Part shown: positions 31,181 to 39,390 of the stretch, piece after piece
Layout: each line of letters begins with the position of its first letter
How positions within the stretch are numbered: the first letter of the stretch is position 1
Assembly: GCF_018885265.1 (NCBI RefSeq)
Contig: NZ_CP076538.1
Span: forward strand, 5,864,001-5,928,000
DNA length: 64,000 nucleotides
Source: Amycolatopsis aidingensis
GTDB taxonomy: Bacteria; Actinomycetota; Actinomycetes; Mycobacteriales; Pseudonocardiaceae
Direction: 5' to 3'
Position numbers and translations under genes: made by a program
Notes under the pieces: model-generated
Databases searched by the model: none
Seen by the model: only the letters and a program-made list of their open reading frames with translations
What the model was told of the DNA's origin: nothing

Positions 31181-32032
31181 ATGACCGGATTCCTCACCGA
31201 GCTGGGCCGCAAGCTGGCCGAGCGCTGGGTCGCCATGCTGGTGCTGCCGGGGCTGGTGTGCACCGGTGTCGCGGCTGTCGCGGTCACCCTCGGACACGGG
31301 AACTGGGCCGACACCGACCTGTTGTGGCGGCGGCTGACCGAGTTCACCGCCACCGGTGGCGGGGCCGGGCCGCAGGCCGAGCTGCTGCGCACCGTCGTGC
31401 TGCTGATCGTGTTGCTGCTCGCCTCGGTGGCCGCCGGACTGCTGGCGCGGGCGCTGACCGGTGCGGCGGAGTCACTGCTTTCCGGACGCTGGCCGTTCCC
31501 GCTCCGTACCGCGGCCTCCGCGCTGGCGCGCCACCGGAGGCGACGCTGGCACCGGGCGGATGAGCGCGGGCAGGACGCGGAGCGCAACCGCATCGCGCTC
31601 GCCGAACCCCGCTGCGCCACCTGGACCGGCGACCGGCTGCGGGCGCCCGATGTGCGGGTGTACAAGGAGTACGGCCTCGATCTGGCCACAGCGTGGAGCC
31701 GGTTGTGGTTGCTGGTGCCGGACACCACCCGGGTACCGCTGACCGAGGCGAGGCAGCGCCTTGACGAGGCGACCGCACTTGGCGGCTGGGCCGCGCTGTA
31801 CCTGGCGCTGGGCACCATATGGTGGCCTGCCGCCGTCCTCGGCCTGGCGCTCGCGCTCATCTCCTGGCGCAGGACGCGGGCCGCCGCGGCTGGTTATGCC
31901 GACCTGGTGGAGGCCTGCGTGGACGTGCACCTCTACGACCTGCTCGACCGCTTCCATGACGAGAACGGCACCCGGCCGATCAGCCCGCAGCAGGGCAAGG
32001 TCGTCACCGCCCGGTTCCACAAGGCGACCTGA
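31181..32032 (+). CDS. Integral membrane protein, CHAT-associated
   Basis: 283 residues, from an ATG with GAGGTG upstream. Predicted membrane segments are about residues 16-38 (WVAMLVLPGLVCTGVAAVAV), 68-91 (LLRTVVLLIVLLLASVAAGL) and 203-235 (a long or double helix including LALGTIWWPAAVLGLALALI). A cytoplasmic Arg-rich loop (RHRRRRWHRADERGQDAERN) and a conserved-looking C-terminus (YDLLDRFHDENG) lie between and after. No enzymatic motif is seen. Its tight spacing to the zinc-like protein and divergence from the CHAT protease suggest a membrane effector or sensor of one module. Confidence 0.75.
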   Translation: MTGFLTELGRKLAERWVAMLVLPGLVCTGVAAVAVTLGHGNWADTDLLWRRLTEFTATGGGAGPQAELLRTVVLLIVLLLASVAAGLLARALTGAAESLLSGRWPFPLRTAASALARHRRRRWHRADERGQDAERNRIALAEPRCATWTGDRLRAPDVRVYKEYGLDLATAWSRLWLLVPDTTRVPLTEARQRLDEATALGGWAALYLALGTIWWPAAVLGLALALISWRRTRAAAAGYADLVEACVDVHLYDLLDRFHDENGTRPISPQQGKVVTARFHKAT

Positions 32033-32144
32033 GTTTCCGGCCACCTCCCTGCGGGGCAAGGCCGTTGCGCCGTCCCGGCGATCCAGTCCTGCGCGCGGGC
32101 TGACGAGGGAACAGGGGCAGGCGAAACTCGCTGAAGGAACGGGG

Positions 32145-32725
32145 AGAGGGACCACAAGTCGTTCGCCGCACACCGCGTCAGACCCCTGGCCACAGCCACG
32201 GCCGGCACGCTCGCCATCGGACTCGGCCTGCTCACCGAACCCGCGACCACAGGCCGTGATGGCGCTGCCGGGCTCTCGTGATCACCGGCAACCTCATCAT
32301 GCACGGCGCCAACACCACCATCGCCAGGGCAGGCCGGGCGTCCCGGTTCCGCGTGATGGAGATCGCCGAGGGCGGATCACGTGCCCTGCACGGCAGCACG
32401 ATCTCCGGCGGGTACACCACGGACGGCGAGCGGCCGGGCGAACCGAGCCAGGACGGCGGTGGCATACGCAACGCGGGCAGCTCATCCTGCACCGCAGTGT
32501 GGTGACCGGCAACCGGACCGGCCCGGGCGGCCGGGCGGGCACCTCCCCCAACTCCGGCGGGGGAGACGGCACGACCGGCACGCGGGACCCCGGTGGCAGG
32601 CTGGCACCGGCCGGAAGACCCGGCGATCCGGTCGCTCGGCGACGTTCCGGTGCACGCCAACGAACCCGGCAACTGCTACCCGGAAATCACCGGCTGCGGC
32701 CGTGCGGTGGCCGGCAGGCCCGCGG
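32145..32725 (+). pseudogene. Remnant of a secreted right-handed beta-helix protein
   Basis: Three short frames together resemble one exported beta-helix protein. A signal-peptide-like segment (SFAAHRVRPLATATAGTLAI) comes first. Then ITGNLIMHGANTTIARAG and EIAEGGSRALHGSTISGGYT, with DGGGIRNAG, shift frame into LILHRSVVTGNRTGPGG. Last comes an ending-like ANEPGNCYPEITGCG. The middle rungs are missing (the signal segment runs almost straight into the helix core) and at least two frameshifts exist, so this is real decay, not one miscalled base. The 700 bp between 32033 and 32728 hold nothing else. Confidence 0.55.
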
Positions 32726-32728
32726 ACC

Positions 32729-33223
32729 TCAGTCGCCCTGCGGCACGCGGATCACATCGCCGGGATGGATGACGTTGGGGTTGGTGATCGTGCCGGGGTT
32801 CGCCGCCACCAGCCGGTGATAGAGATTTCCGGAACCGTAGTACTGGGCGGCGATGCTCCACAGCGTCTCGCCCGGCTGCACCACATGTTCCAGGTAGACC
32901 CGGTAGCCGGGAACGATCTTCGGCCCGAAGACGACGGGCACGACCACCTTGTCCAGCTCGGCACCATCCTTCGGGGAGACGTGGAACACCTCCACGAACA
33001 ACCGGTCCAGCACGAACGCGGCCCCCGCCACGTCCACGGTGATCTGGAACTGACCGTGCCCGCCACTGCCGTCCCCTGCCAGGAAGTACCCGGTCACCTC
33101 GTCGTGCCCCTCGTGCACCCGGTAGTTGAAGTTCGCCTCGAACGCCCCGCCCGCCACTCCGGCCACCTGGATGTTGTTGCCCACCAGGTCATGCGTCCTC
33201 GGCTGCTGCACGTCGATCGTCAC
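32729..33223 (-). CDS. Gmad2-LysM domain protein
   Basis: A GTG at 33223, 8 bases after GGGAGG, gives 164 residues (an ATG at 33247 is the alternative). An immunoglobulin-like Gmad2-type domain (GNNIQVAGVAGGAFEANFNY, HDEVTGYFLAGDG) is followed by a C-terminal LysM repeat (VQPGETLWSIAAQYYGSGN, NPNVIHPGDVIRVPQGD). LysM binds peptidoglycan or chitin, yet no signal peptide is visible, so either the start is wrong or it reaches the wall by another route. It sits between two decayed genes. Confidence 0.82.
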   Translation of the reverse strand: MTIDVQQPRTHDLVGNNIQVAGVAGGAFEANFNYRVHEGHDEVTGYFLAGDGSGGHGQFQITVDVAGAAFVLDRLFVEVFHVSPKDGAELDKVVVPVVFGPKIVPGYRVYLEHVVQPGETLWSIAAQYYGSGNLYHRLVAANPGTITNPNVIHPGDVIRVPQGD

Positions 33224-33381
33224 GGCTCGCCCCTCCCTGCCCGCCATCTCGGCGCCCACGGTTGCCCAACCAGTCTGCGCTTCCCGCGGGGCACTCACCA
33301 GGGGCCAAGGGCCCTTGGAGACGCTGTGTACTGGCCGGGCTGTGCTGGTCAGAAGCGGCACTCCGGAGCCTGGATACCGGC

Positions 33382-33720
33382 GGCGCTGGAACACGCCACC
33401 CACGGCCTCCCGCTGTATCAGGCCGTCGAGAAGACCCGCGCCTGCCGCGATGCCGCCCTCGTGCTGAACCGCCACGACAACGAAGCGGCCACTCTGGACA
33501 GTCTGGGCTGCATCGGCCACCGCACCGGGCGGCACGCCGAGCCATCGGGTACCACCGCCAAGCCCTCATCCTGCGCCGCAACCTCGGTCACGCGTATGTC
33601 GGCCTCGGCCAATCGGAACAAGCCCGCTCGATGTGGCGGCAGGCGCTGGAGCTGTACGAAGCCCAGCATCGCACCGCGGATGCCCGTCGCATCCAGGAAC
33701 AGCTCGACGCCCTCGGGTGA
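33382..33720 (+). pseudogene. TPR-repeat C-terminal fragment of a SARP/NB-ARC-type regulator
   Basis: Two frames give consecutive tetratricopeptide-like pieces. The first is AALEHATHGLPLYQAVEKT followed by AATLDSLGCIGHRTGRHAE. A one-base shift near 33540 follows. The second contains AIGYHRQALILRRNLGHAY and VGLGQSEQARSMWRQALELY, ending RRIQEQLDALG. The repeat units and the C-terminal 'ARxxWRQAL' block match the TPR tails of AfsR/SARP-type regulators. About 14 residues appear deleted between repeats, and no DNA-binding or ATPase part is present, so it is a remnant. Confidence 0.55.
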
Positions 33721-33781
33721 CACCGGAACATTGCAGCCGGTCACGCCGTAACAGAACTACCGAGAATATGCCATCCAGCAC

Positions 33782-33820
33782 AATGGCCGCTGACCAGACT
33801 TTTGCTGATCAGCGGCCATT
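33782..33820. terminator. Hairpin downstream of tRNA-Glu
   Basis: AATGGCCGCTGA (33782-33793) pairs perfectly with TCAGCGGCCATT (33809-33820), with further pairing inside. It lies 16 bp past the 3' end of tRNA-Glu and is the likely terminator of the tRNA transcript; no T tract follows on the minus strand. Confidence 0.55.
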
Positions 33821-33835
33821 GGTTCGTACCGCAAG

Positions 33836-33908
33836 TACCCCCGATGGGATTCGAACCCACGCTACCGGCGTGAGAGGCCGGCGTCCTAGGCCGCTAGACG
33901 ACGGGGGC
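33836..33908 (-). tRNA. tRNA-Glu (anticodon CTC)
   Basis: A 73-base cloverleaf on the minus strand. The acceptor GCCCCCG pairs with CGGGGGT before discriminator A. The anticodon loop is CTCTCAC with anticodon CTC, and the T arm carries GGTTCGAATCC. CCA is not encoded. It follows tRNA-Gln by 64 bp on the same strand. Confidence 0.97.
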
Positions 33909-33972
33909 TTGTTCAGTTATTACCCTGTGTTGCTGGAGAGCAACCTACCAGAGGCCGTTTCACTCTCCGCAG

Positions 33973-34044
33973 CTGGGGTACCAGGACTCGAACCTAGACT
34001 AACTGAACCAGAATCAGTCGTGCTGCCGATTACACCATACCCCA
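33973..34044 (-). tRNA. tRNA-Gln (anticodon CTG)
   Basis: A 72-base cloverleaf on the minus strand with acceptor TGGGGTA/TACCCCA. The anticodon loop is TTCTGGT (CTG), and the T arm contains GGTTCGAGTCC. The T-A first pair is typical of tRNA-Gln. CCA is not encoded. It lies upstream of tRNA-Glu, probably in one transcript. Confidence 0.96.
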
Positions 34045-34092
34045 ATAGTGATGCCGCTCCTGCCGTGGCCGGTGCGGCACCGCCGAGAGAAA

Positions 34093-34098
34093 ATACTA
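34093..34098 (-). promoter_or_regulatory. Candidate -10 box of the tRNA-Gln/tRNA-Glu transcript
   Basis: TAGTAT on the minus strand lies in an AT-rich patch (TAGTATTTTCTC) 49 bases upstream of tRNA-Gln. No good -35 hexamer is seen, so this is tentative. Confidence 0.35.
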
Positions 34099-34136
34099 GA
34101 CCATGCCGGTTCGGGCGGATCAGCCGGGTCGGCCAC

Positions 34137-34940
34137 TCAGCGTGGCAGCGGCACCCCTGGCGCCCCTACCCTGGCGAACTCGCAGACCAGCAGCTCGGGC
34201 AGCTCGGCAAGGCTGTTGATGACATGTACGCCGTCCGGGACGGTCGACGGCGTCCGGCCACGGTCCAGCCAGACCCCGCCGAGCCCGGCCCGCTGCGCGC
34301 CGACGGCGTCGGTGTCCAGCTTGTCGCCCACATGCGCGGCCTCGGCTGGCGCACAGCCGATGGTGAGGCACACCGAGTGGAACATCACCGGATCGGGCTT
34401 GGCCACCCCCAGCTCGCCCGCGATGGCCACATGGTCGAAGAACCGGGCGAGGCCGAGGTCGGCGAGCTTGGCCCGCTGGTGCGCCCCGGAGGCGTTGGTC
34501 ACAGCGGCGAGCCGGACCCCGGCCGCGGCCAGCCACTCCAGGCAGGGCACCACATCCTCGAACAGCCGCCAGGACCGGCGCAGCAGTTCCTTGCGGCGCT
34601 GTTCGAAGACTCCGGGGTCACGGGGCTCGACGAGCATGCCGATGGTCGCCAGCTCGGCGAGGAAGTACTGGGTGCGTCGCCGGTGCATGGAGGCGTAGTC
34701 GAGCTCACCGGCCACCACCCTGGCGACGTGCTCCTCGGTGACCCGCTCCCAGAGCGGCCACAGGTCCGCCCTGCCGATCAGGGCGGCGAGCGCATGCCTG
34801 CCCGCCGCGGTGAAGTCGATCAGGGTGTCATCGATGTCAAGGCACACCAGCCGGAGGTCGGACGGACCCCACGGTTCGGGGTCGTCCAGTCGGGAGACTA
34901 CTGCCTGCTGTTCGGTCGGGGAGGCAAGCGCAAAATCCAC
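34137..34940 (-). CDS. HAD-family hydrolase
   Basis: 267 residues from a GTG at 34940. HAD motif I is LVCLDIDDTLIDFT (nucleophile Asp about residue 35), motif II VTNASG, motif III lysine in ELGVAKPDPVMFH, and motif IV HVGDKLDTDAVGAQRAG. A C1 cap is inserted between motifs I and II (HALAALIGRADLWPLWERVT). It is probably a small-molecule phosphatase of the 2-haloacid-dehalogenase-like group; the substrate is unknown. It lies between gltX and the tRNAs on the same strand. Confidence 0.9.
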   Translation of the reverse strand: MDFALASPTEQQAVVSRLDDPEPWGPSDLRLVCLDIDDTLIDFTAAGRHALAALIGRADLWPLWERVTEEHVARVVAGELDYASMHRRRTQYFLAELATIGMLVEPRDPGVFEQRRKELLRRSWRLFEDVVPCLEWLAAAGVRLAAVTNASGAHQRAKLADLGLARFFDHVAIAGELGVAKPDPVMFHSVCLTIGCAPAEAAHVGDKLDTDAVGAQRAGLGGVWLDRGRTPSTVPDGVHVINSLAELPELLVCEFARVGAPGVPLPR

Positions 34941-35026
34941 CCCGAGAGGCTAGGCCACTTTCGGCCGTACCGATTCGACTGAGAAGGTGATTAGCACTGC
35001 TCTGTTTCGGTGCGAATTCTCTACGC

Positions 35027-36511
35027 TCAGTTGCCGGGTACCGCTCGACGCAGCCGTCCGAGGGACCTGTCCCGGCCCAGCAGCTCCATCGACTCGTACA
35101 ACGGTGGCGAAACCGTACGCCCGGTGATTGCCACCCGCACCGGCGCGAAAGCCTTACGGGGCTTGAGCCCAAGGCCGTCCACGAGCGCGTCCTTGAGCGC
35201 CTGTTCGATGGCATCGGTGGTCCAGGACGGCAGCGTATCCAGGGCTTCGATGGCGGCACGCAGCACCGGCTCGGCATCGGCGCCGAGGGCCTTGGCCGCG
35301 GCCGCCTCCTCCGGTGCGAAATCCGCCTCCTCGGCGAACAGGAAACGCACCAGATCGCCGGCTTCCCCCAGTACGGTGACCCGTTCCTGCACCAGGGGCG
35401 CGATCGCGCGCAGGGTACGGAGTTGCTCCTCGGTCGGCGTTTCGGGCAGCACACCGGCCGCGGCAAGGTAGGGCACCACCCTGCCGGTGAAGTCCTCGAC
35501 GTCCAGGGCGCGCAGGTGGGTGGCGTTGATGGCCTCGGCCTTCTTCACGTCGAACCGCGCCGGATTCGCACTCACCTTGGTGATCTGGAAGGCCGCGACC
35601 AGCTCGTCCACGCCGAAGATGTCCCTGTCCTCGGCGATGGACCAGCCCAGCAGCGCGAGGTAGTTCAGCAGCCCCTCGGGGATGAACCCGCGCTCGCGGT
35701 AGTGGAAAAGGTTCGAGGAAGGATCCCGTTTGGACAACTTCTTGTTGCCCTCGCCCATCACATAGGGCAGGTGCCCGAACTCCGGAGTGAAATCGGTGAC
35801 GCCGATCCGGCGCAGGGCCTGGTACAGCGCGAGCTGGCGCGGGGTGGACGGCAGCAGGTCCTCTCCGCGCAGCACGTGGGTGATCCGCATCAGCGCGTCG
35901 TCCACCGGGTTGGTCAGGGTGTAGAGCGGATCCCCGTTGCCCCGCACCAGGACCGGGTCCGGAATGCTGCCTGCCGGAAAGCTGATCTCGCCGCGCACCA
36001 GGTCGGTCCAGCCGAGGTCCTCGTCGGGCATTCGTAGCCGCAGCACCGGAGTTCGTCCCTCGGCGCGGAACGCCTCCCGCTGCTGCGCGGTGAGCTCCCG
36101 GTCGTGGTTGTCGTAGCCGAGCTTGGGGTCTTGACCGGCTTCGCGGCGACGCTGCTCGACCTCCTCGTTGGTGGAGTAGGCCTCGTACAGCTCCCCGGCC
36201 TCCAGCAACCGCGCCGCGATATCGGCGTAGACCTCCCGCCGCTCGCTCTGCCGGTACGGCCCGTACTCGCCGCCTGCCTCCGGCCCCTCGTCCCAGTCGA
36301 GGCCGAGCCAGCGCAGGGCGTCCAGCAGCGCGTCGTAGGACTCCTGGGTGTCCCGCGCGGCATCGGTGTCCTCGATCCGGAACACCAGGCTGCCGCCGTG
36401 GTGCCGGGCGAAGGCCCAGTTGAACAGGGCCGTGCGGATCAACCCGACGTGCGGGGTACCGGTCGGGGAAGGGCAGAAGCGGGCGCGGACCCGGGTGGCG
36501 TCGTCACTCAT
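35027..36511 (-). CDS. gltX: Glutamyl-tRNA synthetase
   Basis: 494 residues, class I. The HIGH-type site is in [23 protein letters not shown] and the KMSKS-type site in [15 protein letters not shown], with the anticodon-binding helical domain at the C-terminus. Actinobacteria generally lack GlnRS; their GluRS charges both tRNA-Glu and tRNA-Gln and GatCAB amidates the latter. The gene is co-oriented with those two tRNAs less than 1.2 kb downstream. It is divergent from the flavoprotein gene at 36600. Confidence 0.97.
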   Translation of the reverse strand: MSDDATRVRARFCPSPTGTPHVGLIRTALFNWAFARHHGGSLVFRIEDTDAARDTQESYDALLDALRWLGLDWDEGPEAGGEYGPYRQSERREVYADIAARLLEAGELYEAYSTNEEVEQRRREAGQDPKLGYDNHDRELTAQQREAFRAEGRTPVLRLRMPDEDLGWTDLVRGEISFPAGSIPDPVLVRGNGDPLYTLTNPVDDALMRITHVLRGEDLLPSTPRQLALYQALRRIGVTDFTPEFGHLPYVMGEGNKKLSKRDPSSNLFHYRERGFIPEGLLNYLALLGWSIAEDRDIFGVDELVAAFQITKVSANPARFDVKKAEAINATHLRALDVEDFTGRVVPYLAAAGVLPETPTEEQLRTLRAIAPLVQERVTVLGEAGDLVRFLFAEEADFAPEEAAAAKALGADAEPVLRAAIEALDTLPSWTTDAIEQALKDALVDGLGLKPRKAFAPVRVAITGRTVSPPLYESMELLGRDRSLGRLRRAVPGN

Positions 36512-36599
36512 AACCAGCTCAGCGTATCGGCTTGACGTGGCGCGGGTGCCGGGTGCATCGTGTACTTATTCAACAAATGATGAAAAAGGGGTGGTGGCG

Positions 36600-37847
36600 A
36601 TGACCGAACGCACGACCTGCGTGGTGATCGGCGGCGGACCGGCCGGCATGGTCGCCGGGCTGCTACTGGCCAGGGCCGGGGTGGAGGTCACGGTGCTGGA
36701 GAAGCACGGTGACTTCCTGCGGGACTTCCGCGGGGACACCGTGCACCCTTCGACCCAGGAGCTGCTCGACGAGCTGGGGCTGGGTGAACGGTTCGCCGAG
36801 CTCCCGCAGAGCAGGCTCGAGGAGATCGCGTTCCCCGTCGGGGAAGGGCAGAATCTCGTGGTCGGGGACCTGCGCAGGCTGCGCACCGCCCACCCCTACA
36901 TCGCGATGGTGCCGCAGTGGGACTTCCTGAACCTGCTCGCCGAGGCCGGGAATGCCGAGGACACCTTCACCCTGCGGATGCACACCGAGGTCACCGGCCT
37001 GATCCGCGAAGGCGGCCTGGTGGTCGGCGTCCGGTACCGCACCGCCGATGGCGAGACCGGCGAGCTGCGGGCCGACCTGACCATCGCCTGCGACGGACGT
37101 TCCTCACTGGCCCGGCGGGAGGCGAACCTCCGCCCGAAGGAGCTGCCGGTGCCGATCGACGCCTGGTGGTTCCGGCTGCCGCGCAGGGCGGACGAGACCG
37201 ACCCGACCCTGCGTCCGCGGATGCGGGACGGCCGGTTCGCGATCGTCATCCCGCGCGAGGGCTACTTCCAGATCGCCTGGATCGCGCGCAAGGGCAAGGA
37301 CCCGCAACTGCGCGCCGCCGGGATCGAGCGGTTCCGGGACGAACTCGTCGCGCTCTTCCCGCATTTCGCCGACCGGGCAGGCGCGCTGGAGTCGATGGAC
37401 GACATCAAGCACCTGGACGTCCGGCTCAACCGGCTGTACCGGTGGCATGTCGACGGGCTGCTGTGCATCGGCGACGCCGCGCATGCGATGTCCCCGATCG
37501 GCGGGGTCGGGATCAACCTTGCGGTGCAGGACGCGGTCGCCGCGGCCACCCTGCTCGCCGGGCCGCTGCGGCGCGGCCAGGCGAGCCAACGGGAACTGGC
37601 CAAGGTGCGGGGCAGGCGCCTGCTGCCGACGATCCTGGTGCAGACCCTGCAGCGCATCCTGCACCGCGTGGTGGTGCGGCCGGTGGTCGATGGCAGGCGC
37701 AACGGCCCGCCAGCGCCGATGGTGCGGCTGATGCGGGCGGTGCCCAAGGCCACATTCCTGCCCGCGTACCTGATCGGGATCGGGTTCCGGCCGGAGCACG
37801 CACCGGACTTCGCCCGGCGGCTCAGCCGGCCTGCACGGGGTTCGTGA
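36600..37847 (+). CDS. FAD-dependent monooxygenase-type oxidoreductase
   Basis: The ATG at 36600 gives 415 residues of the p-hydroxybenzoate-hydroxylase fold. The dinucleotide motif VVIGGGPAGMVAGLLLARAG is N-terminal, the DG motif is LTIACDGRSSLARREA (about residue 165), and the GD motif is LLCIGDAAHAMSPIGGVGIN (about 290), with VQDAVAAATLL following. It probably hydroxylates or epoxidises an aromatic or isoprenoid substrate using NAD(P)H and oxygen; the substrate is not predictable. Its stop lies 26 bp inside the convergent FAH-family gene. Confidence 0.88.
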   Translation: MTERTTCVVIGGGPAGMVAGLLLARAGVEVTVLEKHGDFLRDFRGDTVHPSTQELLDELGLGERFAELPQSRLEEIAFPVGEGQNLVVGDLRRLRTAHPYIAMVPQWDFLNLLAEAGNAEDTFTLRMHTEVTGLIREGGLVVGVRYRTADGETGELRADLTIACDGRSSLARREANLRPKELPVPIDAWWFRLPRRADETDPTLRPRMRDGRFAIVIPREGYFQIAWIARKGKDPQLRAAGIERFRDELVALFPHFADRAGALESMDDIKHLDVRLNRLYRWHVDGLLCIGDAAHAMSPIGGVGINLAVQDAVAAATLLAGPLRRGQASQRELAKVRGRRLLPTILVQTLQRILHRVVVRPVVDGRRNGPPAPMVRLMRAVPKATFLPAYLIGIGFRPEHAPDFARRLSRPARGS

Positions 37848-38592
37848 GCGTGCCGATCCCCTCGATGGTGATGGACACCTGCTGCCCCGCGCTGATCGGA
37901 CCGACCCCCTCCGGGGTACCGGTGAGGATCACGTCGCCCGGCAGCAGGGTCATCACCTGCGAGACGAACTCGACCAGCTCCGGCACCTTGTGCACCAGCG
38001 ATGAGGTACGCGCGTCCTGCTTGACCTCGCCGTCGACCTCGCTGCGCAGGGCAAGGTCGGCCGGGTCGACGGCGGTCTCGATCCACGGCCCGAGCGGGCA
38101 GAAGGTGTCGTAGCCCTTCGCCCTGCCCCACTGGCCGTCCGACTGCTGCTGGTCCCGCGCGCTGACGTCGTTGGCGATGGCGTAGCCGAGCACGGCCGCC
38201 TGCGCCTTGGCCGCGGGCACGTTCTTCACCGGCTGGCCGATCACCACGGCCAGCTCGCCCTCGAAGTCCACACGGGACGAACTCGGCGGCAGTTTGATCG
38301 CCGCGTTCGGCCCGACCACGCTGGTGGACGGCTTGATGAAGATCATCGGTTCGGCCGGGACCTCGTTGCCGAACTCCGCGGCGTGCGCGGAGTAGTTACG
38401 GCCGACGGCGATCACCTTGGACGGCAGGATCGGGGCCAGCAGCCGCACATCGGCCAGCGGCCAGCGGCGGCCGGTGAAGTTGGGCTTGCCGAACGGGTGT
38501 TCGGCGATCTCCAGCACCTGGGCGTCGTCACCGTCCCCTTCCATCGAAGCGAACGCGACGCCACCGGGATGAGCAATTCGAGCCAGACGCAC
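37822..38592 (-). CDS. Fumarylacetoacetate hydrolase-family protein
   Basis: 256 residues from a GTG at 38592. Family markers are KVIAVGRNYSAHAAEFGNEVP, IFIKPSTSVVGPNAAIKLP, the metal-binding DFEGELAVVIGQPVKNVPAA, GYAIANDVSARDQQ and LPGDVILTGTPEGVGPISAG. The family cleaves or hydrates acylpyruvates and related diketo acids. The homologue Rv2993c lies beside gltX in M. tuberculosis, so this is conserved synteny. Its 3' end overlaps the flavoprotein gene by 26 bp. Confidence 0.92.
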   Translation of the reverse strand: MRLARIAHPGGVAFASMEGDGDDAQVLEIAEHPFGKPNFTGRRWPLADVRLLAPILPSKVIAVGRNYSAHAAEFGNEVPAEPMIFIKPSTSVVGPNAAIKLPPSSSRVDFEGELAVVIGQPVKNVPAAKAQAAVLGYAIANDVSARDQQQSDGQWGRAKGYDTFCPLGPWIETAVDPADLALRSEVDGEVKQDARTSSLVHKVPELVEFVSQVMTLLPGDVILTGTPEGVGPISAGQQVSITIEGIGTLTNPVQAG

Positions 38593-38724
38593 GACACCAC
38601 GGTAACCAGCCGAGTGCGTTGCACCGTCACCAGGCCACCCGACTGCTCCGTTCGACCGCTGGGCCAGGGCGGCAAGCCTGCCTATTATTCGACGCACAAC
38701 CCTGCTTCATTCCCGGAGGCCGTC

Positions 38725-39390
38725 ATGCGCCCCTTCCGTTTACTCCCCCTGCTCCTCGCGACCGTGCTCGCCCTGCTGCTCGGCACCCCGTCGACCGCGC
38801 TCGGCGCCCCGCAACGCGCCCCGCTCGGCGGCGGGATGACCCTGTACTCCGAAGGGACCTCCCGCTGCACCACCTCGTTCGCGGCCACCGATCGCTGGCC
38901 CGGCGAGTGGTACCTGATCGCAGGCGGCGGCTGCGGCCGGCCCGGCGACATGGTCGGCGACGGTGACCGGGTGGTCGGCATGGTGATCGCGGCGGAGATC
39001 GGGGGCACCGTCATCCACGTCACCAACACCACCGACTGGGAGCTCGTACCGTGGATTCCCGGCCCCGGTAGGCGGATCGCCCTCACCGGGTCGGCCGAGG
39101 CACCGGTCGGTTCCGCGGTGTGCCGCGCGGGCGGCACCACGGGCTGGCACTGCGGCACGATCCAGGCGAAGAACCAGACCATCGTCTACCCCGATGGGCA
39201 GGTGCACGGCGTGACCAGGACGAGCGTCTGTGCCGAACCCGGTGACGGGGGCGCCCCGTTCGTCCAGCGTGACCAGGCCCAGGGCGTGCTGCTCGGCGGA
39301 TCGGGCAACTGCGCCAGTGGCGGCAGCAGCTACTTCCTTCCGCTGAACCCGATCCTGAAGCGGTACGGGCTGATGCTGTTCACCGGCTGA
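38725..39390 (+). CDS. Secreted trypsin-fold (S1) homologue lacking catalytic residues
   Basis: The ATG at 38725 gives 221 residues with a signal peptide ending TALGAPQ. The chymotrypsin-fold landmarks of streptogrisin-like proteases are present: SRCTTSFAATDRWPGEWYLI, VCRAGGTTGWHCGTI, RTSVCAEPGDGGAPFV and GSGNCASGGSSYFLPL. The catalytic sites are altered: the TAGHC histidine position reads IAGGGCG, and the GDSGGP serine position reads GDGGAP. The Asp site may be TTDWELVPW. It is therefore probably a non-catalytic binding or inhibitor protein. Its stop overlaps the cimA stop by 11 bp on the opposite strand. Confidence 0.85.
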   Translation: MRPFRLLPLLLATVLALLLGTPSTALGAPQRAPLGGGMTLYSEGTSRCTTSFAATDRWPGEWYLIAGGGCGRPGDMVGDGDRVVGMVIAAEIGGTVIHVTNTTDWELVPWIPGPGRRIALTGSAEAPVGSAVCRAGGTTGWHCGTIQAKNQTIVYPDGQVHGVTRTSVCAEPGDGGAPFVQRDQAQGVLLGGSGNCASGGSSYFLPLNPILKRYGLMLFTG

